From positions 1 to 48,156 of the forward strand of contig JAGGXZ010000063.1 of assembly GCA_021162805.1 (NCBI GenBank): DNA of 48,156 bases. Reading direction: 5' to 3'. Positions 26,501 through 34,721 of the stretch are shown piece after piece. The stretch is from Candidatus Poribacteria bacterium. Its GTDB lineage: Bacteria; Poribacteria; WGA-4E; B28-G17. How positions within the stretch are numbered: position 1 is the first letter of the stretch; every line of letters begins with the position of its first letter. Under the pieces are notes generated by a model that was not told the origin of the DNA, did no database searches, and saw only the letters and a list, made by a program, of their open reading frames with translations. Position numbers and translations under genes: made by a program.

Positions 26501-27238
26501 TTACTCCTCAACGGTGCCTACCACTATATCCATTTCATCTCTGTTCTTGATCTGCTCGATCAAGCCATCTCTGATGAAGATTATCCTGTCGGAGACGTCG
26601 ATCATCTTCAGATCGTGGGTGGCCGAGATCACGGTGACCCCTCTCTCCTCGTTCAGCCGTTTCATAAGGGTGATGATCTCGCGGCCGGTCTTGAGGTCCA
26701 GGTTAGCGGTTGGCTCATCGGCCAGGAGTATGGCCGGATCGTTGGCTAAAGCTCTGGCTATGGCGACCCGCTGCTGCTGCCCTCCCGAAAGCTCATAGGG
26801 TTTATGATGAACCCTATGTCCCAGCCCGACCATCTCCAGTAGCATCTTCCCTTTCTCCTCACGCTCTTTGCGCGGTATGCCGGCGAATATCATGGGCAGG
26901 GTGACATTCTCCAGAGCGGTCATAACGGGGATCAAATTAAAGGTCTGGAAGATATAGCCGATCTTGTGGCATCTGAGCCAGGCCAGCTCATGCGTATCCA
27001 GCTCGGACATATCCTGCCCTTCGATATAGACCTTACCGTCGGTGGGTTTATCCAGCGCGCCGATCATATTGAAGAGGGTGGATTTCCCTGAACCTGATGG
27101 GCCCATGATGGAGATATATTCACCACGTTTGACCTCGACGGATATTCCCCTTAGCGCCCTGACAATGGTGTTTCCCATTTTATATTCTTTGACTACGTTT
27201 TCCGTCTTGATGACCACATCGTCGGCGACCGTTGCCAT
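26501..27238 (-). CDS. ABC transporter ATP-binding protein (LolD/MacB type)
   Basis: A 245-residue ATPase. Walker A GPSGSGKST is near residue 46, the signature YELSGGQQQRVAIARALANDPAILLADEPTANLD spans about 140-175 with Walker B, and ATHD is the H-loop. Family landmarks (VEVKRGEYISIMGPSGSGKSTLFNMIGALDKPTDGKVYIEGQDM, YIFQTFNLIPVMTALENVTLP) place it with LolD/MacB/FtsE mechanotransmission exporters. It is 1 bp after the permease gene. No periplasmic adaptor gene is next to it. Confidence 0.93.
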   Translation of the reverse strand: MATVADDVVIKTENVVKEYKMGNTIVRALRGISVEVKRGEYISIMGPSGSGKSTLFNMIGALDKPTDGKVYIEGQDMSELDTHELAWLRCHKIGYIFQTFNLIPVMTALENVTLPMIFAGIPRKEREEKGKMLLEMVGLGHRVHHKPYELSGGQQQRVAIARALANDPAILLADEPTANLDLKTGREIITLMKRLNEERGVTVISATHDLKMIDVSDRIIFIRDGLIEQIKNRDEMDIVVGTVEE

Positions 27239-27239
27239 A

Positions 27240-27896
27240 TTACACCTCCACTCTCATCGCCTCGGCCGGTGGCAGTTTTGCAGCCTTATAGGAAGGACCC
27301 GCCGCGCCGATGACAGAGAGGATCATACCCACGATGGAGGCAATGCCTATTATCGCCAGCACCTTCAATCCGGGGAAGTACCAGAAGGTATCAAGGCCGT
27401 AATCCTTCAGGTTCATCAACACGGCGGCCAGCAGGCCGATTATCGCCCCTATGATTGCCCCGGCCAGACCTTGGAAGCCGGATTCTAACAGGAAAAGCTC
27501 CACGATGAATCTATCCAGGGCACCGAGACATTTCATGGTGCCGATCTCCCTGAACCTCTCGGTGACGGCCATGAGCATCGAGTTAGCTATGCCGACTACG
27601 CAGACGATCAGCGACATCGTGATAAGCCATATCTGCTGGGGCGATATCTCCCCTTTGCTTTGGGCCTGCTCTTCCATCGAAAAGGCATCCACAGCCTCCT
27701 TGCCTCTATTGGCCTCGACGCTTGAGGATATCGCCGCTCCGGCTAAGACCGAAACCAGGAAAGCGATTCCCAAAAACACGCCTGCGGTGGTGATGATCGA
27801 ACGCCAAAACCTTATCCTGAGGCTTTCGAAGCTGATTTTAACCGCCTCGCTCAGCGGAAGTTGAATTTGTCTTCTTATTCCCCTCTCCTGAGCCAA
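27240..27896 (-). CDS. Compact FtsX/MacB-type ABC permease lacking the periplasmic core
   Basis: A 218-residue permease with about four membrane helices: TM1 near 30-55, then TM2-TM4 in the FtsX domain from residue 90 to 210, with FREIGTMKCLGAL as the coupling segment and KAAKLPPAEAMRVEV at the C-terminus. MacB-type permeases carry ~200 periplasmic residues between TM1 and TM2; here only ~35 are present. TTG 27896 has GGAGG 8 bases upstream. A GTG at 27905 would abut the same GGAGG. Partner of the downstream ATPase; the substrate is unknown. Confidence 0.85.
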   Translation of the reverse strand: MAQERGIRRQIQLPLSEAVKISFESLRIRFWRSIITTAGVFLGIAFLVSVLAGAAISSSVEANRGKEAVDAFSMEEQAQSKGEISPQQIWLITMSLIVCVVGIANSMLMAVTERFREIGTMKCLGALDRFIVELFLLESGFQGLAGAIIGAIIGLLAAVLMNLKDYGLDTFWYFPGLKVLAIIGIASIVGMILSVIGAAGPSYKAAKLPPAEAMRVEV

Positions 27897-27929
27897 AGGG
27901 CACACCTCCGATGGGAAGGTTTATTGGCA

Positions 27930-28322
27930 CCGGAGCAGGTCTATAAGCCGAATTCTGTTCCCCGCGTCGGTCGCCCGGCGCGGGGCGGCGATCATTCATC
28001 TGGGACCAGCGTTGCCGCTGGCCTCAAGCGGCCATACCCGGGAGCTTCGGGCGGGCCATCCCATGCTCCCCTATTTGGCCTTGCTCCGGGTGGGGTTTGC
28101 CTAGCCGACCGTGTCTCCACGGCCGCTGGTGGTCTCTTACACCACCGTTTCACCCTTGCCTGGCCCCTTTCGGGGCCTTCGGCGGTCTGTTCTCTGTGGC
28201 ACTTTCCGTCGGGTTACCCCGCCTGGGCGTTACCCAGCACCCTGGCCCGAGGAGTTCGGACTTTCCTCACCCGCCCCTCATTTAGCTTGAGAGACGGGCG
28301 CGATCGCCCGACCTGCTCCGGA
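27930..28322 (-). ncRNA. rnpB: RNase P RNA, bacterial class A
   Basis: On the minus strand the RNA opens with GGAGCAGGTCGGGCG. It then shows GAGGAAAGTCCGAACTC, the universal CR-I block, and GCCCAGGCGGGGTAACCC. CCACAGAGAACAGACCGCC follows, then GGTAAGGGTGAAA-like CAAGGGTGAAACGGTG. ACCCGGAGCAAGGCCAAATA and CCCAGATGAATGATCGCC come next. It ends ACAGAATTCGGCTTATAGACC, the CR-V/P4 strand. The 5' and 3' ends pair (GGAGCAGGTC with GACCTGCTCC) to form P1. Length is about 390 nt. It is the catalytic RNA that trims tRNA 5' leaders; the protein gene rnpA is not in this window. Confidence 0.97.
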
Positions 28323-28332
28323 TGCCGACATA

Positions 28333-28361
28333 AATATAGCATTATATCAAACTTGAGTCAA
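28333..28361 (-). promoter_or_regulatory. Sigma-70 promoter of rnpB
   Basis: On the minus strand, TTGACT, exactly 17 bases, then TATATT, about 10 bases before the RNA 5' end. An 11-bp direct repeat GATATAATGCT (28338-28348 and 28361-28371) brackets the -35 box and supplies extra TATAAT elements. Confidence 0.75.
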
Positions 28362-28370
28362 GCATTATAT

Positions 28371-28490
28371 CGGACATCCCTCGAATCGGAACCGCCTCAG
28401 GGGGCAAGATGGATGAGGGTCATCCTCCGCTCGGAGGATAACGGAGGCGCCGTCTGGTTCGACGACGTGGAGCTCTTAAGAATCCGCTAG
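28371..28490 (+). pseudogene. 3' remnant of a carbohydrate-binding-type secreted protein gene
   Basis: From about 28371 to TAG 28488-28490 the plus strand reads EPPQGARWMRVILRSEDN followed by GGAVWFDDVELLRIR. The end WFDDVEL is the usual last strand of CBM/galactose-binding-like beta-sandwich domains of secreted hydrolases. Upstream, the frame runs directly into the rnpB promoter and antisense rnpB, so only the tail of a gene is left. It ends 6 bp from the convergent rlmN stop. Similarity is recognised by eye only. Confidence 0.5.
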
Positions 28491-28496
28491 ATCCCA

Positions 28497-29546
28497 TCAA
28501 CCTGTCTGATATCTGGCCCTGAGCTGTCCGCAGGCGGCGGATATATCCGCTCCTCGGCTGAACCTGACTGAGGCGACGAAATGCCCTTCTTTAGCCAGTA
28601 TCGACCTGAACTGCTCCACCGTTTCGATATCGGGCGGCTGGAACTCCACTCCCTCGGCCGGGTTGAACGGGATCAGGTTAAACTTGGCGGGTTTGCCACG
28701 GAAGAGCTTCACAAGCCTGCGGGCATCCTCATCGCTGTCGTTAACCCCCTTAAGCAGGACATACTCTATCGTGAAGAGCCTTCTGACCCTGCCGTGCCAT
28801 TCCATAGCTGCATCGAGCACCTCTCGGATCGGATATCTCCGGTTTACGGGCATCAACCGGTTTCTGGTCTCGTCATCGGAGGCGTTCAGCGAGATCGCCA
28901 ATCCCACCTTCATACCCTCCCGCGTGAAACTCCTCATCTGGGGGACAAGCCCACATGTCGAGAGCGTTATCTTACGTGCGGGGAACATCAATCCCTCGGG
29001 CGCCGTCATAAGCCTGAGGGATTTCATCGTCTCGTCGTAATTGGCCAACGGCTCACCCATCCCCATCAGGACGAGGTTCGTCACGAACCTGATCCTCCCG
29101 ATATCCCTCTCAACCTCCATCAGTTGGGCTATGATCTCCCAAGCTTTGAGGTTTCGGATGAGGCCGATCCTACCGGTCTGGCAGAACCTGCATCCCATCC
29201 CGCATCCGACCTGGCTCGAGACGCACAGGGTCACGCGGTTTCGGTCGAACATCAACACGCTCTCTATGCGGTTTCCGTCTTCAAGCTCAAACAGATATTT
29301 GGTCGTCCCGTCTATGGAGGATCGTTCTTTGGCGATGATCTCGAGATGAGGCACATAGGCCCGATCTCTGAGCAAGGCCCTGAACTTCTTGGACAGGTCG
29401 GTCATGGCGTCGAAGTCATCGATTCGCTTGTGGTAAAGCCACACCATGATCTGTCTGGCGCGATACCTGGGTTCGCCCCAGCTTTCAACCAGAGATTCGA
29501 GCTCCTCCCTGGAGAGCCCCATCAGGTTGACCTTATCCGTCATCAT
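28497..29546 (-). CDS. rlmN: 23S rRNA (adenine-2503-C2)/tRNA methyltransferase RlmN
   Basis: A 349-residue radical SAM enzyme. An N-terminal helical domain (YRARQIMVWLYHKRIDDFDAMTDLSKKFRALL) precedes the CxxxCxxC cluster VGCGMGCRFCQTG (about residues 115-127). GMGEPLANYDE follows, and the second catalytic Cys lies in ADISAACGQL near the C-terminus. It methylates A2503 of 23S rRNA using two SAM molecules and a methyl-cysteine intermediate. ATG 29546 is used; upstream Shine-Dalgarno is weak. Confidence 0.96.
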   Translation of the reverse strand: MMTDKVNLMGLSREELESLVESWGEPRYRARQIMVWLYHKRIDDFDAMTDLSKKFRALLRDRAYVPHLEIIAKERSSIDGTTKYLFELEDGNRIESVLMFDRNRVTLCVSSQVGCGMGCRFCQTGRIGLIRNLKAWEIIAQLMEVERDIGRIRFVTNLVLMGMGEPLANYDETMKSLRLMTAPEGLMFPARKITLSTCGLVPQMRSFTREGMKVGLAISLNASDDETRNRLMPVNRRYPIREVLDAAMEWHGRVRRLFTIEYVLLKGVNDSDEDARRLVKLFRGKPAKFNLIPFNPAEGVEFQPPDIETVEQFRSILAKEGHFVASVRFSRGADISAACGQLRARYQTG

Positions 29547-29569
29547 CGTTGCTATGCTTTGCGATCGCC

Positions 29570-30799
29570 CTACATCATTCTGGCCGAAAGCCTTTTGATG
29601 TAATCAACGATATCGGCCGGATCGGATCTGGATCGGACCATGGATTTCAGTTCCAGTGCCGCCTCCACCAGTTCATCCGCCCACTCGGCGTATTTGCTCT
29701 CCTCGATCAATCCCCTTAGTACTTCTCTTTCGATCTCCTCTCTGCCGGAAATCCCCGGAATCTGTGATGGTCCGGAGATCAGGTTGGCGTTATTGATCAC
29801 CTCAACCGCCAGGCAATCTTTGTTCCGCGTGATCCCCGCCTTGATCTCCTCCGAATCTATATCCATAGCGTTAAATTTCACCCGCCCAACGATCACCAGT
29901 TGAACTATAGGCCTGTCCATCGAGGAGAGCCTTGCCCAATCTATCTTTTTCATCACCATTTCGACCGTGGAGTCGGGATCGGGGGCGTTTGTAACGTCTA
30001 TTTCATCCAGGTAGATATCCCTTCTCCGGGAGGGGACGAAATCGGCCTGAAATCCATTTTCGCTCACCCTCACGTGATAAAATCCCTTTTCATAGATCGC
30101 CTCGTCTACGTCGACGCACTCCGGAGCGCCGGGATTGAAGATCCAGCCGTCGATCTCATATCTTCTGTGTAGATGGCCGAGGGCGAGGTAATCCACTTTC
30201 CCGCGCAACGCATCCATCTCCTCCTCATCCAACGCGCCGATCTCCGATCCCATCATGCTTCTGACACCTGCATGGAGCATGACGAGTGTGAAGTGATCCC
30301 TCTTATCAGGGAGAATTTGAGCCAGTTCTACTAACCTCCTCCCCGTCAGAGCGCCCAGATAACCGAGCCCATATATCCTTACCCCGCCGATCTCCACCAC
30401 GGCGCCGGTCCTGGAACTTTCGTCCCATGGCTTGAGATCGAGCCTTCCCTCCTCGTATTGCGGTTTCAACAGGATGATCAAATCCTCCTCGGCCAGGTAT
30501 CTCATCCACGAGACCCTATCGCGCCGGAAGGCCCTGTCGTGATTGCCCTCTATAGCGATGACAGGGATGGAGCTGTCTTTGAGCCTTTTCATGTGATATG
30601 TGGTTTGGATGAGCGTCTGGGCGTTGATGTTACGTCTATCGAAGAGATCACCACATATCAGCAGGAAATCGACCTCGTTTTCAACGGCGTAATCGGTTAT
30701 CTGACCGAACGCCCTGCCGAAATCCTCAAACCGTTCCTCGCTGTTGAACTGCATTCGGCCCAGATGCAGATCGGCACAGTGGAGGAAGCTGACTTTCAT
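29570..30799 (-). CDS. SbcD/Mre11-like DNA repair exonuclease
   Basis: A 409-residue metallophosphoesterase with the five dinuclear-metal motifs in order: ADLHLGR (about 9), CGDLFDRR (about 49), EGNHD (about 84), LHAGV (about 178) and GHLH (about 212). YRISDEN-type capping-domain sequence follows. In this family the nuclease works with an SbcC/Rad50 ATPase on DNA ends and hairpins; no such partner lies beside it here. It is 3 bp downstream of the degenerate receiver gene, so it may be cotranscribed with it. Confidence 0.88.
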   Translation of the reverse strand: MKVSFLHCADLHLGRMQFNSEERFEDFGRAFGQITDYAVENEVDFLLICGDLFDRRNINAQTLIQTTYHMKRLKDSSIPVIAIEGNHDRAFRRDRVSWMRYLAEEDLIILLKPQYEEGRLDLKPWDESSRTGAVVEIGGVRIYGLGYLGALTGRRLVELAQILPDKRDHFTLVMLHAGVRSMMGSEIGALDEEEMDALRGKVDYLALGHLHRRYEIDGWIFNPGAPECVDVDEAIYEKGFYHVRVSENGFQADFVPSRRRDIYLDEIDVTNAPDPDSTVEMVMKKIDWARLSSMDRPIVQLVIVGRVKFNAMDIDSEEIKAGITRNKDCLAVEVINNANLISGPSQIPGISGREEIEREVLRGLIEESKYAEWADELVEAALELKSMVRSRSDPADIVDYIKRLSARMM

Positions 30800-30802
30800 G
30801 TG

Positions 30803-31501
30803 CTACCTCGGACTCGACGTGAATTCCCTTCCAAACCTCTGGAGATCCGTCCCTTCCGGGACGCAAGATCGATCACATGCAATTCCCGTTTGTTCCACGG
30901 GACAGACCTCCCTTCGGGTATACAGGATATTGCGCATGCAGGTGATAAGCTTCGACATATCGAGAGGCTTATAGAGATAGCTGAAACAACCCATCTGTAT
31001 GGCTGTTCTGATCCAATCGGGACGCTGCGGGCCGACGATGATGAGCTTGACCGTGGGAAAGCGCCTCCGAATCCATCCTATCAACCGCCATCCTGGAAAT
31101 CCGGGCATCTCCATATCTATGACCGCCCCCCGGAACTTGGTCATCTGCATGTGCCCGAGCACGGACATGGGTGAGTTGGCAGCTATCGCCCTGAACCCCT
31201 CGGCCCTGACGGCGTTCACCGCCTGGCGTCTGATCCATCCCTCTGATATGGCGATCAGCATGTCGGCGGTGACCAGCTTGCCGCTCAGAACCTCGCCCTT
31301 ATACCAGAGCCTGACGGGTTCCGTGTGATACTCCACCTGTAGATTTAACCTCCTCCTGACCGGCTCTATCACCCGTCTACGCGCCTGCTCGATCCTTCTC
31401 TCAAGCTCTCTCCACCTCTCCGAGGAGTGGCCGTAAAAGGGAGGCTTAGATCTAGGCGGTCGCAGCGGCGGAAATATGTCCCTGTTATCCCTTATTCTCA
31501 T
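30803..31501 (-). CDS. Protein with degenerate receiver domain and novel N-terminus
   Basis: A 232-residue protein. Residues 1-70 are Arg/Pro-rich with no family I recognise. Residues about 75-195 fold like a response-regulator receiver. The phospho-acceptor region GAVIDMEMPGFPGW and the Lys of YLYKPLD are present, but the N-terminal acidic pair is replaced (MLIAISEG) and the Thr/Ser position is Val (IIVG). Phosphorylation by the normal Mg-dependent route is therefore doubtful. The C-terminal tail holds three closely spaced Cys (CPVEQTGIACDRSC). It may act as a phosphorylation-independent interaction module. It sits between a small helical protein gene and the sbcD-like gene. Confidence 0.7.
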   Translation of the reverse strand: MRIRDNRDIFPPLRPPRSKPPFYGHSSERWRELERRIEQARRRVIEPVRRRLNLQVEYHTEPVRLWYKGEVLSGKLVTADMLIAISEGWIRRQAVNAVRAEGFRAIAANSPMSVLGHMQMTKFRGAVIDMEMPGFPGWRLIGWIRRRFPTVKLIIVGPQRPDWIRTAIQMGCFSYLYKPLDMSKLITCMRNILYTRREVCPVEQTGIACDRSCVPEGTDLQRFGREFTSSPR

Positions 31502-31524
31502 CGGATCTACCTGATCTCCTCGAT

Positions 31525-31836
31525 CTATTTCGGCGACACCGGTCCTTTGCCTTTAAGGGCTGAGTTTATCTCCTCTGCCGTTTCAACCAGACCTATAATT
31601 CCATCCTTGATCGATTTCCTCATCATATGTGCGGTCATCCTCGTGAGTGAATCCATCGATTGAAGGGTATCACGCAGGGCGTTAAGTCCGAAATCCCTTA
31701 ATCTCCCTTTCACCTCTTCGGCGGAGTTGATTCCCACGATCGCCGTGTTTTTCCCCGTCTCTATAGCCGCCACCGTTATCTCCTGTAGATCCTTCAGAAT
31801 CTGAAGGGTCTCGTTTTTCAGGTCCAGGTTTATCAT
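31525..31836 (-). CDS. Small helical hypothetical protein
   Basis: A 103-residue protein, wholly polar and helical by inspection, with no signal sequence and no family I recognise. It has two amphipathic stretches (LQILKDLQEITVAAIETG; AHMMRKSIKDGIIGLVETAEEINSALKG) and looks like a coiled-coil or phasin-like protein. ATG 31836 has GGGGTGAG 7 bases upstream, and an extended -10 TATAAT lies ~45 bases further up, supporting a real first gene of a short operon. Confidence 0.6.
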   Translation of the reverse strand: MINLDLKNETLQILKDLQEITVAAIETGKNTAIVGINSAEEVKGRLRDFGLNALRDTLQSMDSLTRMTAHMMRKSIKDGIIGLVETAEEINSALKGKGPVSPK

Positions 31837-31881
31837 CTCGTCTCACCCCGGCTTATAATGGTGCATACTCAACTTTAAAAT

Positions 31882-31890
31882 ATTATACCA
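31882..31890 (-). promoter_or_regulatory. Extended -10 promoter for the small helical protein operon
   Basis: On the minus strand TGGTATAAT is a perfect extended -10 (TGnTATAAT). The -35 region (TTTATC, 17 bases upstream) is poor, as expected for extended -10 promoters. Confidence 0.55.
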
Positions 31891-31941
31891 AAGAGCTGGC
31901 CAAAGATAAAGTGTAAACGGGTGTGCCATTACCACAAGGGC

Positions 31942-31970
31942 TTGACAAGATCGTGATATGAGCTTATTAT
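31942..31970 (+). promoter_or_regulatory. Strong sigma-70 promoter of the amidase gene
   Basis: TTGACA, exactly 17 bases, TATTAT: a consensus -35 and 5 of 6 at -10. The predicted start is near 31977, giving a ~40-base leader with GGAG ahead of ATG 32017. Confidence 0.85.
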
Positions 31971-32016
31971 TTTACCGTCATCCCTCATTCGCTAACGTGA
32001 GCCACGGAGTGGAAGG

Positions 32017-32760
32017 ATGAAATTAACTCTGTCGCTTTCGGCCTTCATTCTCTGTCTCTGTCTCATCGCCTTCGCTGGTGAAAACGGTCTGTTCGAACTT
32101 GGATATGTCGTGATCGATCCCGGCCACGGCGGAAAGGATCCGGGCTGTGTCAACAGATGGGGCGTGATGGAGAAGGAGATCAACCTGAAAGTTGCCCTGC
32201 TTTTGAAAGAGGTGATCCGGAAGGCGGGGATATACCGGGTGTATCTGACCCGTGAGGATGACAGGAAACTTTCATTGAGCGAGCGAGCGGAGATAGCAAA
32301 TAGATTTCCTGCCAATCGAACGCTGTTTATAAGCCTCCATTGCAACTCCTCACCAAATGGCAAGGGCGAGGGGATCGAAACCTATGTGTTCGACCTGGAA
32401 GCCAGCGATAAGTTCGCCGAACAGGTGGCGGCGAGGGAAAACGCCGAGGAGAAGGTTGATCCGCTTAAGTTCATACTCAACGATCTGCGTCACCGATCAT
32501 GCGCCCCATATAACGATCTTGCCGCCAGATCCGTGCAGAGCGCCTTGGTTCGGATTCTCAAGGCAGGCGACAGAAAGGTGAGGAAGGCACCCTTAAAGGT
32601 GCTGGCCGACGTCAAGATGCCCGCTATCCTAGTTGAGATGGGTTTTCTATCGAATCGAAACGAGCAGAGAAAGCTTAGATCACGATCATATCAGAGGTTG
32701 ATCGCCGAAGCGATATATGCCGGGATTAAGGCGTTTGCCCAGGAAGCAGGGACCCTTTAG
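32017..32760 (+). CDS. N-acetylmuramoyl-L-alanine amidase (Amidase_3)
   Basis: A 247-residue secreted zinc hydrolase. Signal peptide MKLTLSLSAFILCLCLIAFAG. Catalytic-domain motifs: VIDPGHGGKDPG (Zn His, about 31), EKEINL (Zn Glu, about 49), LFISLHCNS (Zn His, about 107), and PAILVEMGFLSN (catalytic Glu, about 208). It cleaves the bond between muramic acid and the stem peptide. It has no AMIN or LysM domain, so it is a minimal catalytic form. It could serve cell division or open the wall for the flagellar rod, since FlgJ here lacks a muramidase half. Its stop codon overlaps that of the convergent DUF6785 gene. Confidence 0.93.
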   Translation: MKLTLSLSAFILCLCLIAFAGENGLFELGYVVIDPGHGGKDPGCVNRWGVMEKEINLKVALLLKEVIRKAGIYRVYLTREDDRKLSLSERAEIANRFPANRTLFISLHCNSSPNGKGEGIETYVFDLEASDKFAEQVAARENAEEKVDPLKFILNDLRHRSCAPYNDLAARSVQSALVRILKAGDRKVRKAPLKVLADVKMPAILVEMGFLSNRNEQRKLRSRSYQRLIAEAIYAGIKAFAQEAGTL

Positions 32761-34721
32761 GGCCACGGGAAGAATGGAGCTGGTGCTCCGGTCAGCCAGC
32801 TTATACCGGTCCATAAAACGGCCATGCTGAACTCGCCGAAGATCATCCCCAAGAAGAAAGGTTTCAGCTTCAGATATTGCCTCATTCCGCCGTATCTCAT
32901 AACGGGATATTTGATCAGCCATGCGACGAAAACGGGAAACCAGAAGACGATCATCGTCCAGGAGGCCGAGAGGGCGTATCCGAGAGGATGAAAGGGCCAC
33001 CACCAATACAGCGTCCTCATGATCGCCAGAAAGGCCGTCACGGCGACGCCGGCGAAAAAGGGGATCAGATACTTCGGGTTGGCGCCCGTGTGTATCCCGG
33101 CGGCAGCGGATGCGTAATCCCGAAACGCCCAGATCGGATTCCCCCTATAGACGTAGCTGTACATGTAGTTGGCACCGTGCCGATATGGAAGGTATAGGTG
33201 TATCGTCGCGGATGCTACAAGCGCGACCAAAATGGCCACGCCGAAGACGGGCAGTAACGCCCTGCGCTTTATCTTCACACCATCGGCGAACTTCAGGCTG
33301 TCGAGGAATCCCGTCAATATCAGTCCCCTCTGATCGCGGGTGAAGATCGCATCGAAGAAGGAGAGGAATGTCACGCTGTCCCCCCCGAGGCTCGCCTTGT
33401 CGCGAAACATGACATAGAGATCAATGGGCCTGAACGACGTTTCGGTCATCAACATCCCTCCCTCAGCTACGCTCCGAGCCATGACGATGGCGACGAGGAA
33501 CATGTAGATCGCCAGTTCGAAAAGGGCAAACCACATCGTCAGCCCGGCCCACCAGCACCATATGACCGCCAGCCCAAAAGAGAGGATCAATCCCCATACC
33601 GCCATCCTATAAGGCAGTAGTTCGTTCGAATCCTCCTCACCGTTACCCCCTGCGAAAGCGCTCTTCAAAACCGCCCTGAGATGGGGAAGGCTGACGTAGA
33701 TCAGATATGCTATCAGGACGAAGTAAGCCCCCGCCACTTGATATCCTATGTAGCTGCGCGTCGGGTAAAGCGGCATGTTGCTTATCCTCTGTCCCATCGC
33801 AGCGGCGACGATGTCCTGAACCCTGGTCATAACGAAGAAAAACCACAGGCTGAAAAGCAGTTGGACCGGCAGAAGATAAAAGAAGCCTATGGCGGCGAAG
33901 GATATGAACGCCGGCGTGTAGAACATGGCGTTGAAGGGCTTCTCGGTAAAATACCGGTTCAGATATATGTTCAGGTTCAGGTGAGGCACAACCGGGCGGA
34001 TGTTGTGTAACCCGTTCAGCGAGAAGATGAGAACCGGTATGGCGACCCCGATCCACATCAACCTGTTGCTGAAAAATCCGTGTGTCTCGGAATCTCTGAC
34101 GAACTCAAGGGGAAGCTGCACAAGCGGGAAGGTCAGCTTCTCATTATCCACCCATTGTCTCCTCAGTATGGAGGCCAGGCATAGAAAGCCGAAGAAGATC
34201 AGAACCACCATCACCCCCCACGTCAGAAGAGGCGGGATCCACTCCCTCCAGGGGATGGGCTGATTGGGATCTATGTTCTCGTAGAATGAGACCGCTATCG
34301 GCTGTGATCCGCCCTTTGTCACGTCAAAGGGGACGAGCTGCGGCCTCATGTTCTTGAAGAAGATCTCAGCCCACTCGTTGGATTCATTCGCATAGTAATT
34401 AACGGCGATCAGTGCGGGGATGAGCTTCTCCATCAGCCCCCTTGAGGAGATCATCGAGGCGAGAAGCATCATGCAGTATATGACCATCAGCTCCTGTTGG
34501 GATAAACTCAACCTACGGTTGAGCTTGCCTGCCAGGCGATTCAGGACGATTATGAAGAAGAAGAGGCCGATCACGGCGGGCGGAAGCTGGAGAAATCCGA
34601 TCTGGATATAGGCGATCACCAGTTCGGCGTAGGAGACCACAAAACAGGTCAGGACAGCGAACAAAATTCCTAAGACCAAAGCACGAAGCGACATCTGGCT
34701 CCTCACAGCCGACAGCCTCAC
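32757..34721 (-). CDS. DUF6785-family polytopic membrane protein
   Basis: A 654-residue integral membrane protein with about a dozen hydrophobic helices. Segments such as ELMVIYCMMLLASMISSRGLMEKLIP, a TFPLVQLPLEFV motif, SVAEGGMLMTETSFRPIDLY and FHPLGYALSASWTM are typical of the DUF6784/DUF6785 family, distantly OPT-transporter-like. The function is unknown. GTG 34721 overlaps the upstream stop (GTGA); ATG 34694 is possible. Last gene of the dapB operon; its TAA overlaps the amidase TAG. Confidence 0.8.
   Translation of the reverse strand: MRLSAVRSQMSLRALVLGILFAVLTCFVVSYAELVIAYIQIGFLQLPPAVIGLFFFIIVLNRLAGKLNRRLSLSQQELMVIYCMMLLASMISSRGLMEKLIPALIAVNYYANESNEWAEIFFKNMRPQLVPFDVTKGGSQPIAVSFYENIDPNQPIPWREWIPPLLTWGVMVVLIFFGFLCLASILRRQWVDNEKLTFPLVQLPLEFVRDSETHGFFSNRLMWIGVAIPVLIFSLNGLHNIRPVVPHLNLNIYLNRYFTEKPFNAMFYTPAFISFAAIGFFYLLPVQLLFSLWFFFVMTRVQDIVAAAMGQRISNMPLYPTRSYIGYQVAGAYFVLIAYLIYVSLPHLRAVLKSAFAGGNGEEDSNELLPYRMAVWGLILSFGLAVIWCWWAGLTMWFALFELAIYMFLVAIVMARSVAEGGMLMTETSFRPIDLYVMFRDKASLGGDSVTFLSFFDAIFTRDQRGLILTGFLDSLKFADGVKIKRRALLPVFGVAILVALVASATIHLYLPYRHGANYMYSYVYRGNPIWAFRDYASAAAGIHTGANPKYLIPFFAGVAVTAFLAIMRTLYWWWPFHPLGYALSASWTMIVFWFPVFVAWLIKYPVMRYGGMRQYLKLKPFFLGMIFGEFSMAVLWTGISWLTGAPAPFFPWP

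Noticed and set aside
27861-28490. A 209-codon plus-strand open frame
   Set aside because: Most of it is antisense to RNase P RNA. Only its last ~35 codons resemble protein, and these are reported as a gene remnant.
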